From JAGQYH01 sp041393015 (GTDB lineage: Bacteria; Bacteroidota; Bacteroidia; Chitinophagales; JADIYW01): 64,000 bases of DNA. Location of the stretch: positions 124,001 through 188,000 of the forward strand of contig JAWKKV010000006.1 in the NCBI GenBank assembly GCA_041393015.1, given 5' to 3'. The notes under the pieces were generated by a model, which was not told the DNA's origin, made no database searches, and was given only the letters and a program-made list of their open reading frames with translations. Positions 35,950-45,621 of the stretch are shown one piece after another. The position numbers were made by a program, and so were the translations under genes. Every line of letters begins with the position of its first letter. Position 1 is the stretch's first letter.

Positions 35950-36864
35950 ATGAATTGGAAGATGGTCATATCTATTATGTTGTTTCCGTTACTATTAAAG
36001 TCGCAGGGAAATAATGTATTGCCCTATTCCCATATCACACTTGATTCTGTAGTCATCAGCGCTGTTAAAAAAGGATTGAGTATTGAAGATTTAATAAAAG
36101 TGATGCAATATGATTCTACCCTTTATATCGCTTACAATAATTTACATTTTGCCAGTTATCAATATATACATGATTTATCTGTTTTAGATAAAAAAGGTAA
36201 AACAGATGCCTGGAAAAAAGAAATCGTCAGCCAAGTTTATCAAGATAAATGCCGTAAACAAATCATTGATAGTTTTTATGTTGATGGTGATTTTGTCAAT
36301 CGAAAAGGCAATGATAAATATTACACAGTTGAATTGTTTGACAATACATTGTACAGTGAAAAACCTATCTGCGGAGAAAAACGAAAAACCAATTGGAGTG
36401 AAGACGTTTATGGTTCAAAGCTAGAAGGTCATTTAGGATCTGTAAAAAGAGTCATCTTTAATCCGGGCACTCCAGTTGACCTACCATTAATTGGTAAAAA
36501 GTTTGCCATTTTCGAACCCCAAATGCAAGCGTTCTATAATTATTCTATTGAGAGAAAAATGGTTGAAGGCGAAGAATGTTTTGTTTTTACCGTATTAGCA
36601 AAACCCAACTATGAAGATTCCAGAAAAGAAATTATAGTTCGTAAACTCATCACTGCTTTTAGGAGATCCGACTTTCAAATTATCCAAAGAGATTACCATA
36701 TGGAGTATCAAGGTGCTTTAGTAAAGTTGGATATTGCGATGGACATGAAACTAAAAGCAGTCAATGATAAGTTCTATCCCAGTCAAATTTCTTATGATGG
36801 TTTCTTTAAAGTACCAACTAAAAAAGCAGAACGAATCAAGTTTGTGACGGATTTTAAGTATTAG
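35950..36864 (+). CDS. Secreted hypothetical protein
   Basis: 304 residues from the ATG at 35950, which starts a good signal peptide (MVISIMLFPLLLKSQG); an in-frame TTG at 35917 would add 11 residues ahead of it. The mature part has a helical first half (KKGLSIEDLIKVMQ, YIAYNNLHFASYQYI) and a beta-rich second half (FNPGTPVDLPLIGKKFAIF, FQIIQRDYHMEYQGALV). I do not recognise a family. A periplasmic or outer-membrane role is likely. It is followed by the TPR gene on the same strand after 69 bp. Confidence 0.72.
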   Translation: MNWKMVISIMLFPLLLKSQGNNVLPYSHITLDSVVISAVKKGLSIEDLIKVMQYDSTLYIAYNNLHFASYQYIHDLSVLDKKGKTDAWKKEIVSQVYQDKCRKQIIDSFYVDGDFVNRKGNDKYYTVELFDNTLYSEKPICGEKRKTNWSEDVYGSKLEGHLGSVKRVIFNPGTPVDLPLIGKKFAIFEPQMQAFYNYSIERKMVEGEECFVFTVLAKPNYEDSRKEIIVRKLITAFRRSDFQIIQRDYHMEYQGALVKLDIAMDMKLKAVNDKFYPSQISYDGFFKVPTKKAERIKFVTDFKY

Positions 36865-36901
36865 AAATTTTATTTTTTAAAATACGATTCAATACTAAAT
36901 T

Positions 36902-36932
36902 TTGATAGCATACGTATAAGGCATTAAATTTG
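36902..36932 (+). promoter_or_regulatory. Bacteroidota-type promoter for the TPR gene
   Basis: TTG at 36902-36904, a 20-bp spacer, then TAAATTTG at 36925-36932: both elements and the spacing fit the -33 TTG / -7 TAnnTTTG consensus. Transcription would begin near 36937-36940. Confidence 0.4.
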
Positions 36933-36933
36933 T

Positions 36934-38103
36934 TTGTTTCACCTAAAAGCAATTTTGACAAATATTTTAAATATCAGCTTTAAGCAATTCTTTACGGTTA
37001 CGCTATTCTGCCTAACGGTATCAATGTCTTACATGGCATCCGCTCAAGTGGTTAAAGATCCTCCATTGATACATGCCGGCAAGACAAACCTGATTGATAG
37101 TGAGTACGAACAAGCCATTATAAAGTTTAGTGAATATCTTAAAGTATTTGGCTACAGTTCCGAGGCATATTATTGGAGAGCACACGCATTATTGCAATTA
37201 GATAGAATTGATGATGCAATGATTGACTTAAATTTGGTATTGGATAGAAATCCGAAAGATAGCCGAGCAATGGATGCTTTAGGATATGCCAACAATCAAA
37301 AAGGCAATTACTTAACGGCCATTAAATGGTTTAACAAAGCTATTGAAGAGAATAATAAAAACGCCATTATTTATAATAATAGAGGCATGAGTTATTATTA
37401 CCTTGAAAAATATAACACCGCCTTTTATGATTTTGATAAAGCGGTATTTCTGGATTCTACTTTTGCAGAAGCCTATAGTAATAGAGGATCTGCGCGATAT
37501 AATCGTCAGGATATAAAAAAGGCAAGTCAATTAGATTTGGAGCGTGCTGAAAAAGATTACACTACTGCTTTACAATACGATCCTTTATTGATTAGTGCTT
37601 ATAGAAATCGTGGATTGGTGCGCTATGAAATGGGAAAGTTTAGAGAAAGCTTTGTTGACTTACAAAAAGCTATCTACTTGGATCCAACCGATCCATTGAT
37701 CTATTTTCATATGGCAAATTTGATGTTGGCTAAAGAACAATATGAGGATGCCATTACTTATTTCAACGAAAGTTTAAAATTGAATAGTGAACAGCTCGAC
37801 ATTTTATATAAACGAGCAGCAACTTATGAAATCCTCAAAAATTATCCACTCGCTCGTTATGATTATGAAGTAATTATTCAATTAGCACATGAAGAAACCA
37901 ATAAATGCTATTACCACATTGCTAGAACCTATGCTTTGGAAAATGATAGTCAACATGCTTACTACTATCTCAATCAAGCACGCAAAGATGGTTTGTTTAA
38001 AAATAGTACTTATCGATCAAAAATCTTTAGTGACAATGCCTTCTCACCTTATTGGCAAGAAGACAACTTTACTAAGTTGAAAGAAAAGATTGAGAAGATG
38101 TAG
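36934..38103 (+). CDS. Exported TPR-repeat protein
   Basis: Up to 389 residues. A signal sequence (FFTVTLFCLTVSMSYMASA-Q) is followed by about eight tetratricopeptide repeats covering nearly the whole chain (clear units around SEAYYWRAHALLQL, NAIIYNNRGMSYYYLEKY, ISAYRNRGLVRYEMGKF and PLIYFHMANLMLAKEQY). TPRs make protein-binding solenoids, so it is probably a periplasmic scaffold. The start is uncertain: no ATG precedes the signal peptide, and both TTG 36934 and TTG 36955 are possible. The promoter at 36902-36932 overlaps the first, which favours 36955 (MTNILNISFK...). Partners are unknown. Confidence 0.8.
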   Translation: MFHLKAILTNILNISFKQFFTVTLFCLTVSMSYMASAQVVKDPPLIHAGKTNLIDSEYEQAIIKFSEYLKVFGYSSEAYYWRAHALLQLDRIDDAMIDLNLVLDRNPKDSRAMDALGYANNQKGNYLTAIKWFNKAIEENNKNAIIYNNRGMSYYYLEKYNTAFYDFDKAVFLDSTFAEAYSNRGSARYNRQDIKKASQLDLERAEKDYTTALQYDPLLISAYRNRGLVRYEMGKFRESFVDLQKAIYLDPTDPLIYFHMANLMLAKEQYEDAITYFNESLKLNSEQLDILYKRAATYEILKNYPLARYDYEVIIQLAHEETNKCYYHIARTYALENDSQHAYYYLNQARKDGLFKNSTYRSKIFSDNAFSPYWQEDNFTKLKEKIEKM

Positions 38104-38403
38104 AAGATGTCCAAATCTGCACAATTACTTTTTTTGACACGAATGACACAAATTAATTTTACGTTTCAATTTTTAAGAGTTCAATTCGTCTTCTAAAATT
38201 AAAATATTATTTTGAGGTGTTTATATATTTTCAAAACAATTGCACTCAATCTTGCCGCCAAAGCGGCAATTTAATCTGTGTAATTGAAAAATAAGTAAAC
38301 ATTTATCGCATGAATCAATAATTATTTTCGCAAGAATTAGTGGAATTCGTGTCAGTTATTTTGTTTGTTTCTTCCCTAGCAGAATGACTAAAGCAGAGTT
38401 ATC
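38104..38403. other. 300-bp gap with dispersed-repeat phrases and a hairpin
   Basis: No gene. TTGCCGC-CAAA-GCGGCAA (38252-38269) is a strong hairpin followed by TTT, usable as a terminator for the TPR gene although 150 bp away. Phrases around 38134 (TGACACGAATGACACAAATT) and 38340 (GGAATTCGTGTCAG) are inverted relatives of each other and resemble intergenic repeats remembered from many Bacteroidota genomes. Confidence 0.5.
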
Positions 38404-39900
38404 TTAAAACCCATAAACACTCCCCAACTTATCTTCCATATACTTCATAAAAACACTGATATTTAAAGATTCTCCGGTTACTTTTTTACAAAGCTCATCT
38501 GCAGAATAAAACTTACCATGTTGGTGAATATTCTCATTCAACCATAATTTTAATGACAATAGGTTGCCATCTTTAATCTGTGCTTTCAATCCGGTAATTT
38601 CCTTCTCCGCTTGATTAAAATATTGAGCTGCATAAAAACTTCCTAAAGAGTAAGTTGGGAAATAGCCAAAACTACCATGCGACCAGTGAATATCTTGTAA
38701 AATTCCATTCGCATCATTTGGTACGTCCACACCTAAATATTGCTTGTACTTTTCATTCCAAAGCGCTGGAAGATCTTTCACTTTTACTTCTTTACTTAAA
38801 ATTGCCTTTTCTATTTCATAACGAATCAAAATATGAAAATGGTAAGTCAATTCATCCGCTTGTACTCGAATCAACGATGGCTCTACATAATTTGCAGCAT
38901 GAAAAAGCATTTCAGCCGATGCATCTTTCAATTCTTCCGGAAAGCTACTTTGTAACAACGGAAAATTTTGTTGCCAGTATTCTAAACTTCTTCCAACATT
39001 ATTTTCCCATAATCTCGATTGCGACTCATGAACTCCTAAAGAAACATACTCTCCCATTGGTAATCCATAATTTTCCGGCAATAGTCCTTGCTCGTATAAA
39101 GCATGGCCACCTTCGTGAATACAACTTGTAATCATATCTAATGGATCGTCTTCATTAATTCTTGTAGTGACCCTAACATCTGTTGCCCCAAAATTAGTGG
39201 TAAATGGATGACTAGATAGATCTTGACGACCTGACGTGAAATCATACTGCATTTGTTCCAATAACTTTAAGCCAATTGGATACTGTGCATCTTTATCAAA
39301 CTTTCGTCCTTTGAAAGTAATATTTGGTTGAGGTCTAGATTTTACTTTATCCAATAATTTAATCAAGTCATTTTTTACACCTTCAAACAATGGATCTAAA
39401 AAAGCTACAGTAGCACCGGGTTCGTATGTATCCATTAGTGCATCGTAAGGATGATCTTCGTATCCTACTAAATCGGCTTCTTCCAATTTTATATCCACCA
39501 AAGCACTTAACTCTTGTTCAAAAAGTGAGAAATCACTGGCTTTTTTAGCTTTATTCCATGCATGAAATGCTTTTGAAATAGCCATAGACTGTTTCTCTAC
39601 AAATGCTTGAGAATATTTCTGTTGTTTAGAGTAAGACTTAAAAGTTTCCGCCACATTTTTGGCTTCCTTTTCAGAAAGGGAATTAGAATCTTTTAAATCA
39701 TTTAACAAACTTCCTAACTGCTTATCTACAAACATGTTATGAGCGATACCACTTAATGTAGCCAACTGTCTTCCTCTAACTGCAGCTCCATTTTCAGGCA
39801 TACATACTTCTTGATCCCAGTTTAAAACGGCAGCACTATAATTAACATCTGCAATTCGCTGCATTTTATCTACATATTCATTATACTTTTCTTTTGACAT
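38404..39900 (-). CDS. M32 carboxypeptidase Taq-type metallopeptidase
   Basis: 498 residues, the usual length for the family. The zinc motif HEGGH is in SCIHEGGHALYEQGL, with the third ligand Glu in ESQSRLWENN about 30 residues later, and the DVRVTTRINEDDP signature (family DxRxT) before it; HGSFGYFPTYSLGSFYAAQ is the conserved GxxGYFPxY region. It removes C-terminal residues except Pro in the cytoplasm. Single gene. Very secure family call. Confidence 0.95.
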   Translation of the reverse strand: MSKEKYNEYVDKMQRIADVNYSAAVLNWDQEVCMPENGAAVRGRQLATLSGIAHNMFVDKQLGSLLNDLKDSNSLSEKEAKNVAETFKSYSKQQKYSQAFVEKQSMAISKAFHAWNKAKKASDFSLFEQELSALVDIKLEEADLVGYEDHPYDALMDTYEPGATVAFLDPLFEGVKNDLIKLLDKVKSRPQPNITFKGRKFDKDAQYPIGLKLLEQMQYDFTSGRQDLSSHPFTTNFGATDVRVTTRINEDDPLDMITSCIHEGGHALYEQGLLPENYGLPMGEYVSLGVHESQSRLWENNVGRSLEYWQQNFPLLQSSFPEELKDASAEMLFHAANYVEPSLIRVQADELTYHFHILIRYEIEKAILSKEVKVKDLPALWNEKYKQYLGVDVPNDANGILQDIHWSHGSFGYFPTYSLGSFYAAQYFNQAEKEITGLKAQIKDGNLLSLKLWLNENIHQHGKFYSADELCKKVTGESLNISVFMKYMEDKLGSVYGF

Positions 39901-39948
39901 TTTCTTGATTTTCTGTTGTTCGGTAATTCGTTAAAATAGTATTAATTC

Positions 39949-40341
39949 TTATTTGATAGTTTTAAAAATATTAATGGCCAATACTATCCATCCAGATATA
40001 AATAACAGTCCTCCAATAGGTGTTATAGGTCCAATTATTTTCGTTGCATTGCCTAATTGAAGCAGTTCTTTACTAGCCAATAAATACAATGATCCTGAGA
40101 AAAACAGTATTCCAACTACAAACAACCAACCACTTACCACAAAACCTTGCTGAGGATATTTCATCCAAAGTAAACCAGCTAAACAAATGGCAAAAACATG
40201 ATAAAATTGATACTTCACTCCTGTTTCAAATGTTTGTAATTGATCTGGTGTTAAAGACATTTTCAATTTATGCGCCCCAAATGCACCTAAAACAACCGCT
40301 AAAGCGCCTAATAATGCACCAACTGTGAATAAAACCTTCAT
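39949..40341 (-). CDS. DUF423 membrane protein
   Basis: 130 residues, four membrane helices. Family pattern: GALLGALAVVLGAFGAHKLK at the N-terminus, LQTFETGVKYQFYHVFAICL, FSGSLYLLA and ITPIGGLLFISGWIVLA. Function is unknown; small Gly-rich four-helix proteins of this family are widespread. It starts 48 bp downstream (on its own strand) of nothing obvious and is divergent from the large lipoprotein gene. Confidence 0.9.
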   Translation of the reverse strand: MKVLFTVGALLGALAVVLGAFGAHKLKMSLTPDQLQTFETGVKYQFYHVFAICLAGLLWMKYPQQGFVVSGWLFVVGILFFSGSLYLLASKELLQLGNATKIIGPITPIGGLLFISGWIVLAINIFKTIK

Positions 40342-40410
40342 ATTTTAAAGACTTTTTATAAGAATTTTGCACAAAAGTAAGCAAGTTGTTTTTATAAAAG
40401 CAGATGGGAC

Positions 40411-42918
40411 ATGAAAAGGAATAGGCATTTAATATTTTTTAAGTTTAGTATTATCATTTTTATTGCGCTAACCTCTTGTAAATCTCTTATTCCTGATCAA
40501 AAAGTAGAATTGATCAAAGCTATACCTAACAATGTTTGTTTTATTATCAAAACAAATAATATCCAACAATTAGAAAACGCCCTTGATAGCTTACCTTATG
40601 CCACTGTTCTTGATGAATACAGTTGGTTAAATACCTTGAAAAATAATCATATAGCTTTATCAAGTATTTTGAATAAAGTGGCAGCAACCGATAGTAATCA
40701 TACTTTCCCAATGGTGGCTTCCTTGCATTTAGCTAATGCTTCAGCATTAAACTCCATTCATTATTACCCATTAAACATTAGTAAAAAGGCATTCAATAAA
40801 TTATTGGACGATAATTTCTCAGGTATTTCAAAACAACAGTGGCAATATCAAAACTCCACCATTACGGAGGTGCTTATTCCTGAGTTAACCACTAAAATCA
40901 CTTTAGCTTTTGAGGATAACATATTGATTGCTAGTCCAGTTTCTTTCTTAGTGGAAGATGCAATCAAACAATTAAACGGCAGCAATGGCTTGCTATCTGA
41001 TGACAGTTTTCAAAAAGTTTATAATAAAGAAAGCAATGCGGCAGACTTAAACTTATGGTTCAAGTTTTCGAATATGAGCAGATGGCTCTCCACTTTTTCC
41101 AATCCCAAAAGTACTGAGTTGTTAGCTCAAAACAAGAATTTTGCGGAGTGGATGCTATTAGATTTATACCTAAATGACGATGGTATTTTCTTATCTGGTA
41201 TTACATCAACAAAAGGTTCAAATACGCTATCCAACTTTACTGAAAAATCAAAATGCAGCCATACAACTGACATGATTTTACCAGTAAACACAGCTGTAGC
41301 TGCACATTACTCACAATTGCCGGATTCGTTAAAATCTTACACCAATTTAGCAAATATCACAGCTTGTTGGACAAAATCACTTATCGAACCTTTAAGCAAG
41401 GATAAAATTTCTGATTGGGTATTGGTATTTGAAATTAATGATGCTAAAAAATCTAGTGAGGAAAACAAAAAAGAGCTTGAAAACCTTGGGAAACGAATTT
41501 TAAAAAGCGAGCAAATTTATAGTCAATCGTTCAAGAATTTTCAATTAGTAGCGGCTAACAATTCAATTCTTCAAAATTATTACAATAGTGTAAACAGCAA
41601 TCAAGTTTTATCTAAGGATGAAATCTATATGGCTTTGCAGGAAGATTTGAAAATGGATGCCAATGTAAATTTCTACGCTAGATCAATTTACGCGAAAGAG
41701 GCGTTCCATTCTATCTATAAATCTGAAGGTGATTATCAGCAAGTTTTTGAAGCATTAAAAGGATTCAATCAAGTCGCCTTTCAGTTTAGTAAAGATGGAG
41801 ATCGCTATTTAACTAACGCACATTTTACTTTCTCTGAGCACGATATTTCAAGTCATACCAACATTGTTTGGAAAACCGACTTAGAAAAAGATGTCATTGC
41901 CGGTCCACAAATTTTAACCATCAATAAAAATGGCGACAAAGGTGTTTTGGTGCAAGATGAAGACTTCAAACTCTATTTATTGGGCCAAGGTGGCGAATTA
42001 ATATGGCAAAAACAACTCAATAGTCAGTGGTTAGGAAAGGCACATTCCTTAAAACTATACAGTGACAACGCCGTTCAGATAAGTTTCAACACACAGCTCA
42101 ACTGGTTTTTGTTGGATGAAGATGCCAATGATATTGTGGGCTTTCCGTTAAAATTTAAAGATGATGCCTACACCGGATTAAACATTGCTAAGATTAAAGG
42201 AAAAGATTGTGCATTTATTGGTTTCAGTAACGACAATATTTATGGTTATGAAATCAACGGGAAGCCTTTACATGGTTGGAACCCTCAAAATAAGGTTGGA
42301 AATATAGTGGGCAACATTCAATCTGTTGACTATAACGGCGCTGTTTATATTACGGCATTAAATGAAGAAGGTAAATTGTTTATATGGGATGAAAAAGGGA
42401 AACAGGTAAAAAGTACCAACTTTAAAACGCAATTTCCTTCTCAGCCATTTATTGATGAAAAAGCAAAACCATTTAAGCTTAAAAATGTAAAATCGGATGG
42501 AGAATTAGTCAGTTTTAATCCAAAAGGGAATGTTGGTTCTTTTAAACTACCGGTTAGTTCTGTTTCTCAATTTATGATGGCCAATTTAAATGGTGGCAGC
42601 GAACCAGAAATTGTAGTGAGCAATGGCACTAGAATTACAGTGTTTAGTTATACCGGTTCGCAGTTATGGTCAAAAAATGCAAAAGGAAAAATTCAATTAA
42701 TTAAGCAAAATAATAGCTCAAAAGATGTTATTGCGGTAATTGATGATAACGAACACACTATCACTATACTAAATGGCAAAGGCGAAATTCTTTCTCAACC
42801 TGATTTTTACGTTGGCAGTAAAAACTGCACCGGAAATTTATTAGGCAGCGATCAAATGGCATTGGTAAGCAATGGACAAGCCAACGAAGTGATTTGCTAT
42901 AGAATTAGTTTGGAGTAA
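40411..42918 (+). CDS. Large lipoprotein with C-terminal beta-propeller-like half
   Basis: 835 residues. A lipobox (FIALTSC, Cys at about residue 23) marks a lipoprotein. The first ~460 residues resemble DUF3352-like surface proteins (PNNVCFIIKTNNIQQLENAL, NLWFKFSNMSRWLSTF). From about residue 490 repeated WD/PQQ-like blade motifs appear (TINKNGDKGVLVQDEDFKLYL, FIGFSNDNIYGYEINGKPLHGW, EIVVSNGTRITVFSYTG, VIDDNEHTITILNGKG), suggesting a six- to eight-bladed propeller. Function unknown; presumably a periplasm-facing binding scaffold. Stands alone, converging with ung. Confidence 0.72.
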   Translation: MKRNRHLIFFKFSIIIFIALTSCKSLIPDQKVELIKAIPNNVCFIIKTNNIQQLENALDSLPYATVLDEYSWLNTLKNNHIALSSILNKVAATDSNHTFPMVASLHLANASALNSIHYYPLNISKKAFNKLLDDNFSGISKQQWQYQNSTITEVLIPELTTKITLAFEDNILIASPVSFLVEDAIKQLNGSNGLLSDDSFQKVYNKESNAADLNLWFKFSNMSRWLSTFSNPKSTELLAQNKNFAEWMLLDLYLNDDGIFLSGITSTKGSNTLSNFTEKSKCSHTTDMILPVNTAVAAHYSQLPDSLKSYTNLANITACWTKSLIEPLSKDKISDWVLVFEINDAKKSSEENKKELENLGKRILKSEQIYSQSFKNFQLVAANNSILQNYYNSVNSNQVLSKDEIYMALQEDLKMDANVNFYARSIYAKEAFHSIYKSEGDYQQVFEALKGFNQVAFQFSKDGDRYLTNAHFTFSEHDISSHTNIVWKTDLEKDVIAGPQILTINKNGDKGVLVQDEDFKLYLLGQGGELIWQKQLNSQWLGKAHSLKLYSDNAVQISFNTQLNWFLLDEDANDIVGFPLKFKDDAYTGLNIAKIKGKDCAFIGFSNDNIYGYEINGKPLHGWNPQNKVGNIVGNIQSVDYNGAVYITALNEEGKLFIWDEKGKQVKSTNFKTQFPSQPFIDEKAKPFKLKNVKSDGELVSFNPKGNVGSFKLPVSSVSQFMMANLNGGSEPEIVVSNGTRITVFSYTGSQLWSKNAKGKIQLIKQNNSSKDVIAVIDDNEHTITILNGKGEILSQPDFYVGSKNCTGNLLGSDQMALVSNGQANEVICYRISLE

Positions 42919-42926
42919 TTGATTAT

Positions 42927-43607
42927 TTACCTTAATGCCCAATTAATAGGCACTTCTCCTTGTTGTTGTAAAACTTCATTAGCCTTTGAAAAATGTTGAC
43001 ATCCAAAGAAACCATTATAGGCAGAAAATGGTGAGGGATGAGCGGCTTGCAGAATGGTATGTTTTGAATCATCAATCAATGCCGCCTTGCCTTTTGCAAA
43101 ATTTCCCCAAAGCATAAAAATCAATCCTTCTCTTTTTTCTGATAATGTCTTTATAACAGCATCAGTAAACAACTCCCATCCTTTTTTTTGATGAGAAGCC
43201 GGTTGTTTAGCTTCTACGGTTAAGATAGCATTCAGTAAAAACACCCCTTGATTGGCCCATTGTTGCAAATTTCCATTGGTCGAAACGGGAATATTCAAAT
43301 CTTCTTTTTGCTCTTTAAATATGTTAACCAACGAAGGCGGAGGTTTAATCCCATCAGGAACCGAAAAGCTTAATCCGTGTGCTTGTCCAGGTCCGTGATA
43401 AGGATCTTGTCCTAAAATTACCACTTTCACTTGATCAAATGACGTAGAATTAAATGCATTAAAGATTAGGGAACCAGGAGGATAAATTGTTTTGCCTTTT
43501 GCTTTTTCATCCAATAAAAATTGTTTTAACGCAATAAAGTAAGGCTTTTGAAATTCCTCTTGTAAAGCATTTAACCAAGTATCATCTATTTGTGGTTTTA
43601 CTGACAT
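42927..43607 (-). CDS. ung: Uracil-DNA glycosylase
   Basis: Family 1 UDG, 226 residues, removes uracil from DNA to start base-excision repair. Water-activating Asp in GQDPYHGPGQAHGLSFSV; uracil-binding Phe and Asn in this loop and in VFLLNAILTVEAKQPASH; catalytic His and intercalation loop in HPSPFSAYNGFFGCQHFS. The coding sequence is complete, but an IS3-family element starts only 11 bp upstream of the ATG, so its native promoter has been pushed about 1.4 kb away. Confidence 0.97.
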   Translation of the reverse strand: MSVKPQIDDTWLNALQEEFQKPYFIALKQFLLDEKAKGKTIYPPGSLIFNAFNSTSFDQVKVVILGQDPYHGPGQAHGLSFSVPDGIKPPPSLVNIFKEQKEDLNIPVSTNGNLQQWANQGVFLLNAILTVEAKQPASHQKKGWELFTDAVIKTLSEKREGLIFMLWGNFAKGKAALIDDSKHTILQAAHPSPFSAYNGFFGCQHFSKANEVLQQQGEVPINWALR

Positions 43608-43618
43608 AGTTAACTTAT

Positions 43619-45014
43619 TGTCCCGTCCTAAAAAACCGTTACAGTTTTTAAAGGATTAAAATTAATAATTAAACAGCAGCAAAAACGTTTTTGCTGCTGT
43701 TTTTCGTTTTATAGGTTCTAATTTTTATTGAGTTTTGGTTATGCATTTTTTCAGGTGTCATCATATAGCAAGAATAGTGAGGTCTTTTTCTTGTTGTAAA
43801 TTTCGATACTGTTTTTTACTAACAAATTCATTGTTTCCTAATTTTACTTGGTTTGCTATTTCTAATAAATTCTTGTTTCAATATTCCGTTGATTCTTTCA
43901 GCTACTGAATTTTGATAGGGATCATAGCTTTCTGTCATACTCGCATTTTATACCATTCTTATTTAATAGCTTTTGATAATCATTCCCGCAATATTGCAAA
44001 CCCCGATCTGAGTGATGAACCAGCTCTTCTTGTTTATATTTTCTTTTTCTAATAGCCATTTTTAATGCTCTAACTGAACCACTTACATCTAAGCTATTAG
44101 AGACATCATAAACCAACAATCATTTTCGAATAAGCATCTGTTACTAAAGCTAAATACATCGGATTTAGACGGGAACCAATGTAAGTTATATCTGCTACCC
44201 ATAATTGTTCAGGTCGATTGAGTTCTGAAGCAGTTCTACTAAATTCTTGTGTTTTCGAAAACGATGATGGGAGTTGGTAATATGATATTGTCTTTTAGGC
44301 TTAATATCTAAATGGTTGGCTTTCATTATCCTAAATAACTGATCTCTGCCAACACCTAATTCTCGTAAATGACTATATAATAGATGGTATAATTTTCTTG
44401 TTCCAATCATTGGCATTTGCTTACGCACTTCTTTTACTAATTCTACTACTCTAAAAGCTCTTTTGACGTCGTTTCTCAGTAGAGCGTAGTGATCTGTAAT
44501 AAACCTGTCTGCTTACCCCGAGTAATCTACAGGTAGCTGTTAAACTTTCTTGTATCTTTTCTTTTCTGAAGAGGTCGATTGCTCGGGTATAGAGTTTTTC
44601 TGTACGGAAATGATCATACTCCTTTCTTGCTAATTCTATTATCATGTCAAACATGACGGCTTTCTTATCGGCTTGTTCAACTTGTTTTTCTAAAAAGCTT
44701 TTTGCTTTCCAATAGACGAACCTTTTGCTCAAGTTCAATTAATTTTAATTTTGGTGATTTAGGCATATATGATGGAGTTTGATTCTCCAGTCAAAATCAC
44801 CAAATTTACGAAGCCAGTTTACAATTGTTGATCGAGACTGAATGCCATATTTCCGCTTTGCTGCATGAGTAGATAGCTCTCCTCTTTCTATCTCGTAAAC
44901 AACTTGCAACTTAAATGACATAGAATAGTCGCGCTGAGTGCGCTTTACGTAGGGAGTTTTTTGATTGTCTTTCATAACGTTCTGTTTTGTGTAACGCTAT
45001 TTCAGGACTAGACA
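43619..45014 (-). mobile_element. Worn IS3-family (IS150-like) insertion sequence
   Basis: 1396 bp. Imperfect 25-bp terminal inverted repeats match at 20 positions (43619-43643, TGTCCCGTCCTAAAAAACCG...; 44990-45014 in complement, TGTCTAGTCCTGAAATAGCG...). A 3-bp TAT flanks both ends (43616-43618 and 45015-45017) as target duplication. The transposase genes inside are broken. A 30-bp perfect inverted repeat (43672-43701, AACAGCAGCAAAAAC and its complement) at the transposase 3' end should act as a terminator and reduce read-through into ung. Confidence 0.88.
43669..44975 (-). pseudogene. Frameshifted IS3 transposase (OrfA-OrfB)
   Basis: OrfA begins MKDNQKTPYVKRTQRDY at 44975 with a helix-turn-helix (STHAAKRKYGIQSRSTIVNWL) and a leucine-zipper-like segment. 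OrfB retains the DDE catalytic residues: Asp in WVADITYIGS, Asp in HHSDRGLQY and Glu in SVAERINGI, plus the late KRPHYSCYMMTPEKMH motif. At least five frameshifts separate these pieces, more than the single programmed shift used by the family, so the transposase is dead. The stop is at 43669-43671. Confidence 0.88.
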
Positions 45015-45028
45015 TATTATAGAAACAA

Positions 45029-45056
45029 AAAAGCCTTCCAAAATTGGAAGGCTTTT
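45029..45056 (-). terminator. Terminator after tRNA-Arg
   Basis: Inverted repeat AAAAGCCTTCCA / TGGAAGGCTTTT with an AAAT loop; the minus-strand reading ends in a U-run. It follows the tRNA on its own strand by 6 bp. Confidence 0.9.
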
Positions 45057-45061
45057 ACTTG

Positions 45062-45135
45062 TGATCGAACCAGGATTCGAACCTGGGACCGTCTGCTTAG
45101 AAGGCAGATGCTCTATCCAGCTGAGCTATTCGACC
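45062..45135 (-). tRNA. tRNA-Arg (anticodon UCU)
   Basis: 74 nt. Acceptor GGTCGAA pairs with TTCGATC (one G-U pair) with discriminator A; D arm AGCTCAGCTGGATAGAGC; anticodon stem-loop CTGCC-TTCTAAG-CAG with anticodon TCT, decoding AGA; T arm CCAGGTTCGAATCCTGG. CCA is not encoded. AGA is a frequent Arg codon in this AT-rich genome. Before the IS arrived it stood just upstream of ung. Confidence 0.96.
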
Positions 45136-45348
45136 ATCTAGTAGCGAAGCTGCTTGTCCGACGAAGTAAAACGAAGGTAGAAGCTACGCAACCATGTTAT
45201 TGATTTCTCAGTAACGGACGGCAAAGATAATGCAATATTTAATTTTTATTGCAATGTCTTTTTAAATTAATGCTAAGTGAATGCATATACACAGATTTCC
45301 ACTATACTATTTTTAATTTCCCAGCCGTTTTAAAGCAAACTTTTACAT

Positions 45349-45504
45349 ATGATACAACTACGAAAACTTTCCAAAATAATTCTCATCTCTTTATTGGTTC
45401 TATTTTTAGCTACTTCTTGCGCCTCTACTTGCAAGCAAGGTGGTTGGTATGCTAAAGACAGACATCTTGGTCCAAAAAACAAACCTATTAAATACAAAAG
45501 GTAG
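45349..45504 (+). CDS. Mini-lipoprotein
   Basis: 51 residues, too short for most gene callers. MIQLRKLSKIILISLLVLFLATSC gives a textbook type II signal with lipobox ATSC (shown here by positions 1-24 only in part: basic start, hydrophobic core, Cys24). The mature peptide is only 28 residues (CASTCKQGGWYAKDRHLGP and a Lys-rich end). From memory, similar tiny Cys-Trp-Tyr lipoproteins recur in Bacteroidota, function unknown. Confidence 0.7.
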   Translation: MIQLRKLSKIILISLLVLFLATSCASTCKQGGWYAKDRHLGPKNKPIKYKR

Positions 45505-45621
45505 ATTTATTCAACTGTATTAAATAATAGCACAAAATAATAGTAGACCGTAAGTTGATAAAACATCTATATCTAAGTTTTTTATTGGCTTACATTAGAT
45601 TTTAAATTATTATTTACATCA

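Noticed and set aside
38655..39131. 158-codon plus-strand frame
   Set aside because: It lies fully antisense to the well-conserved M32 carboxypeptidase, whose zinc motif is in the overlapped part.
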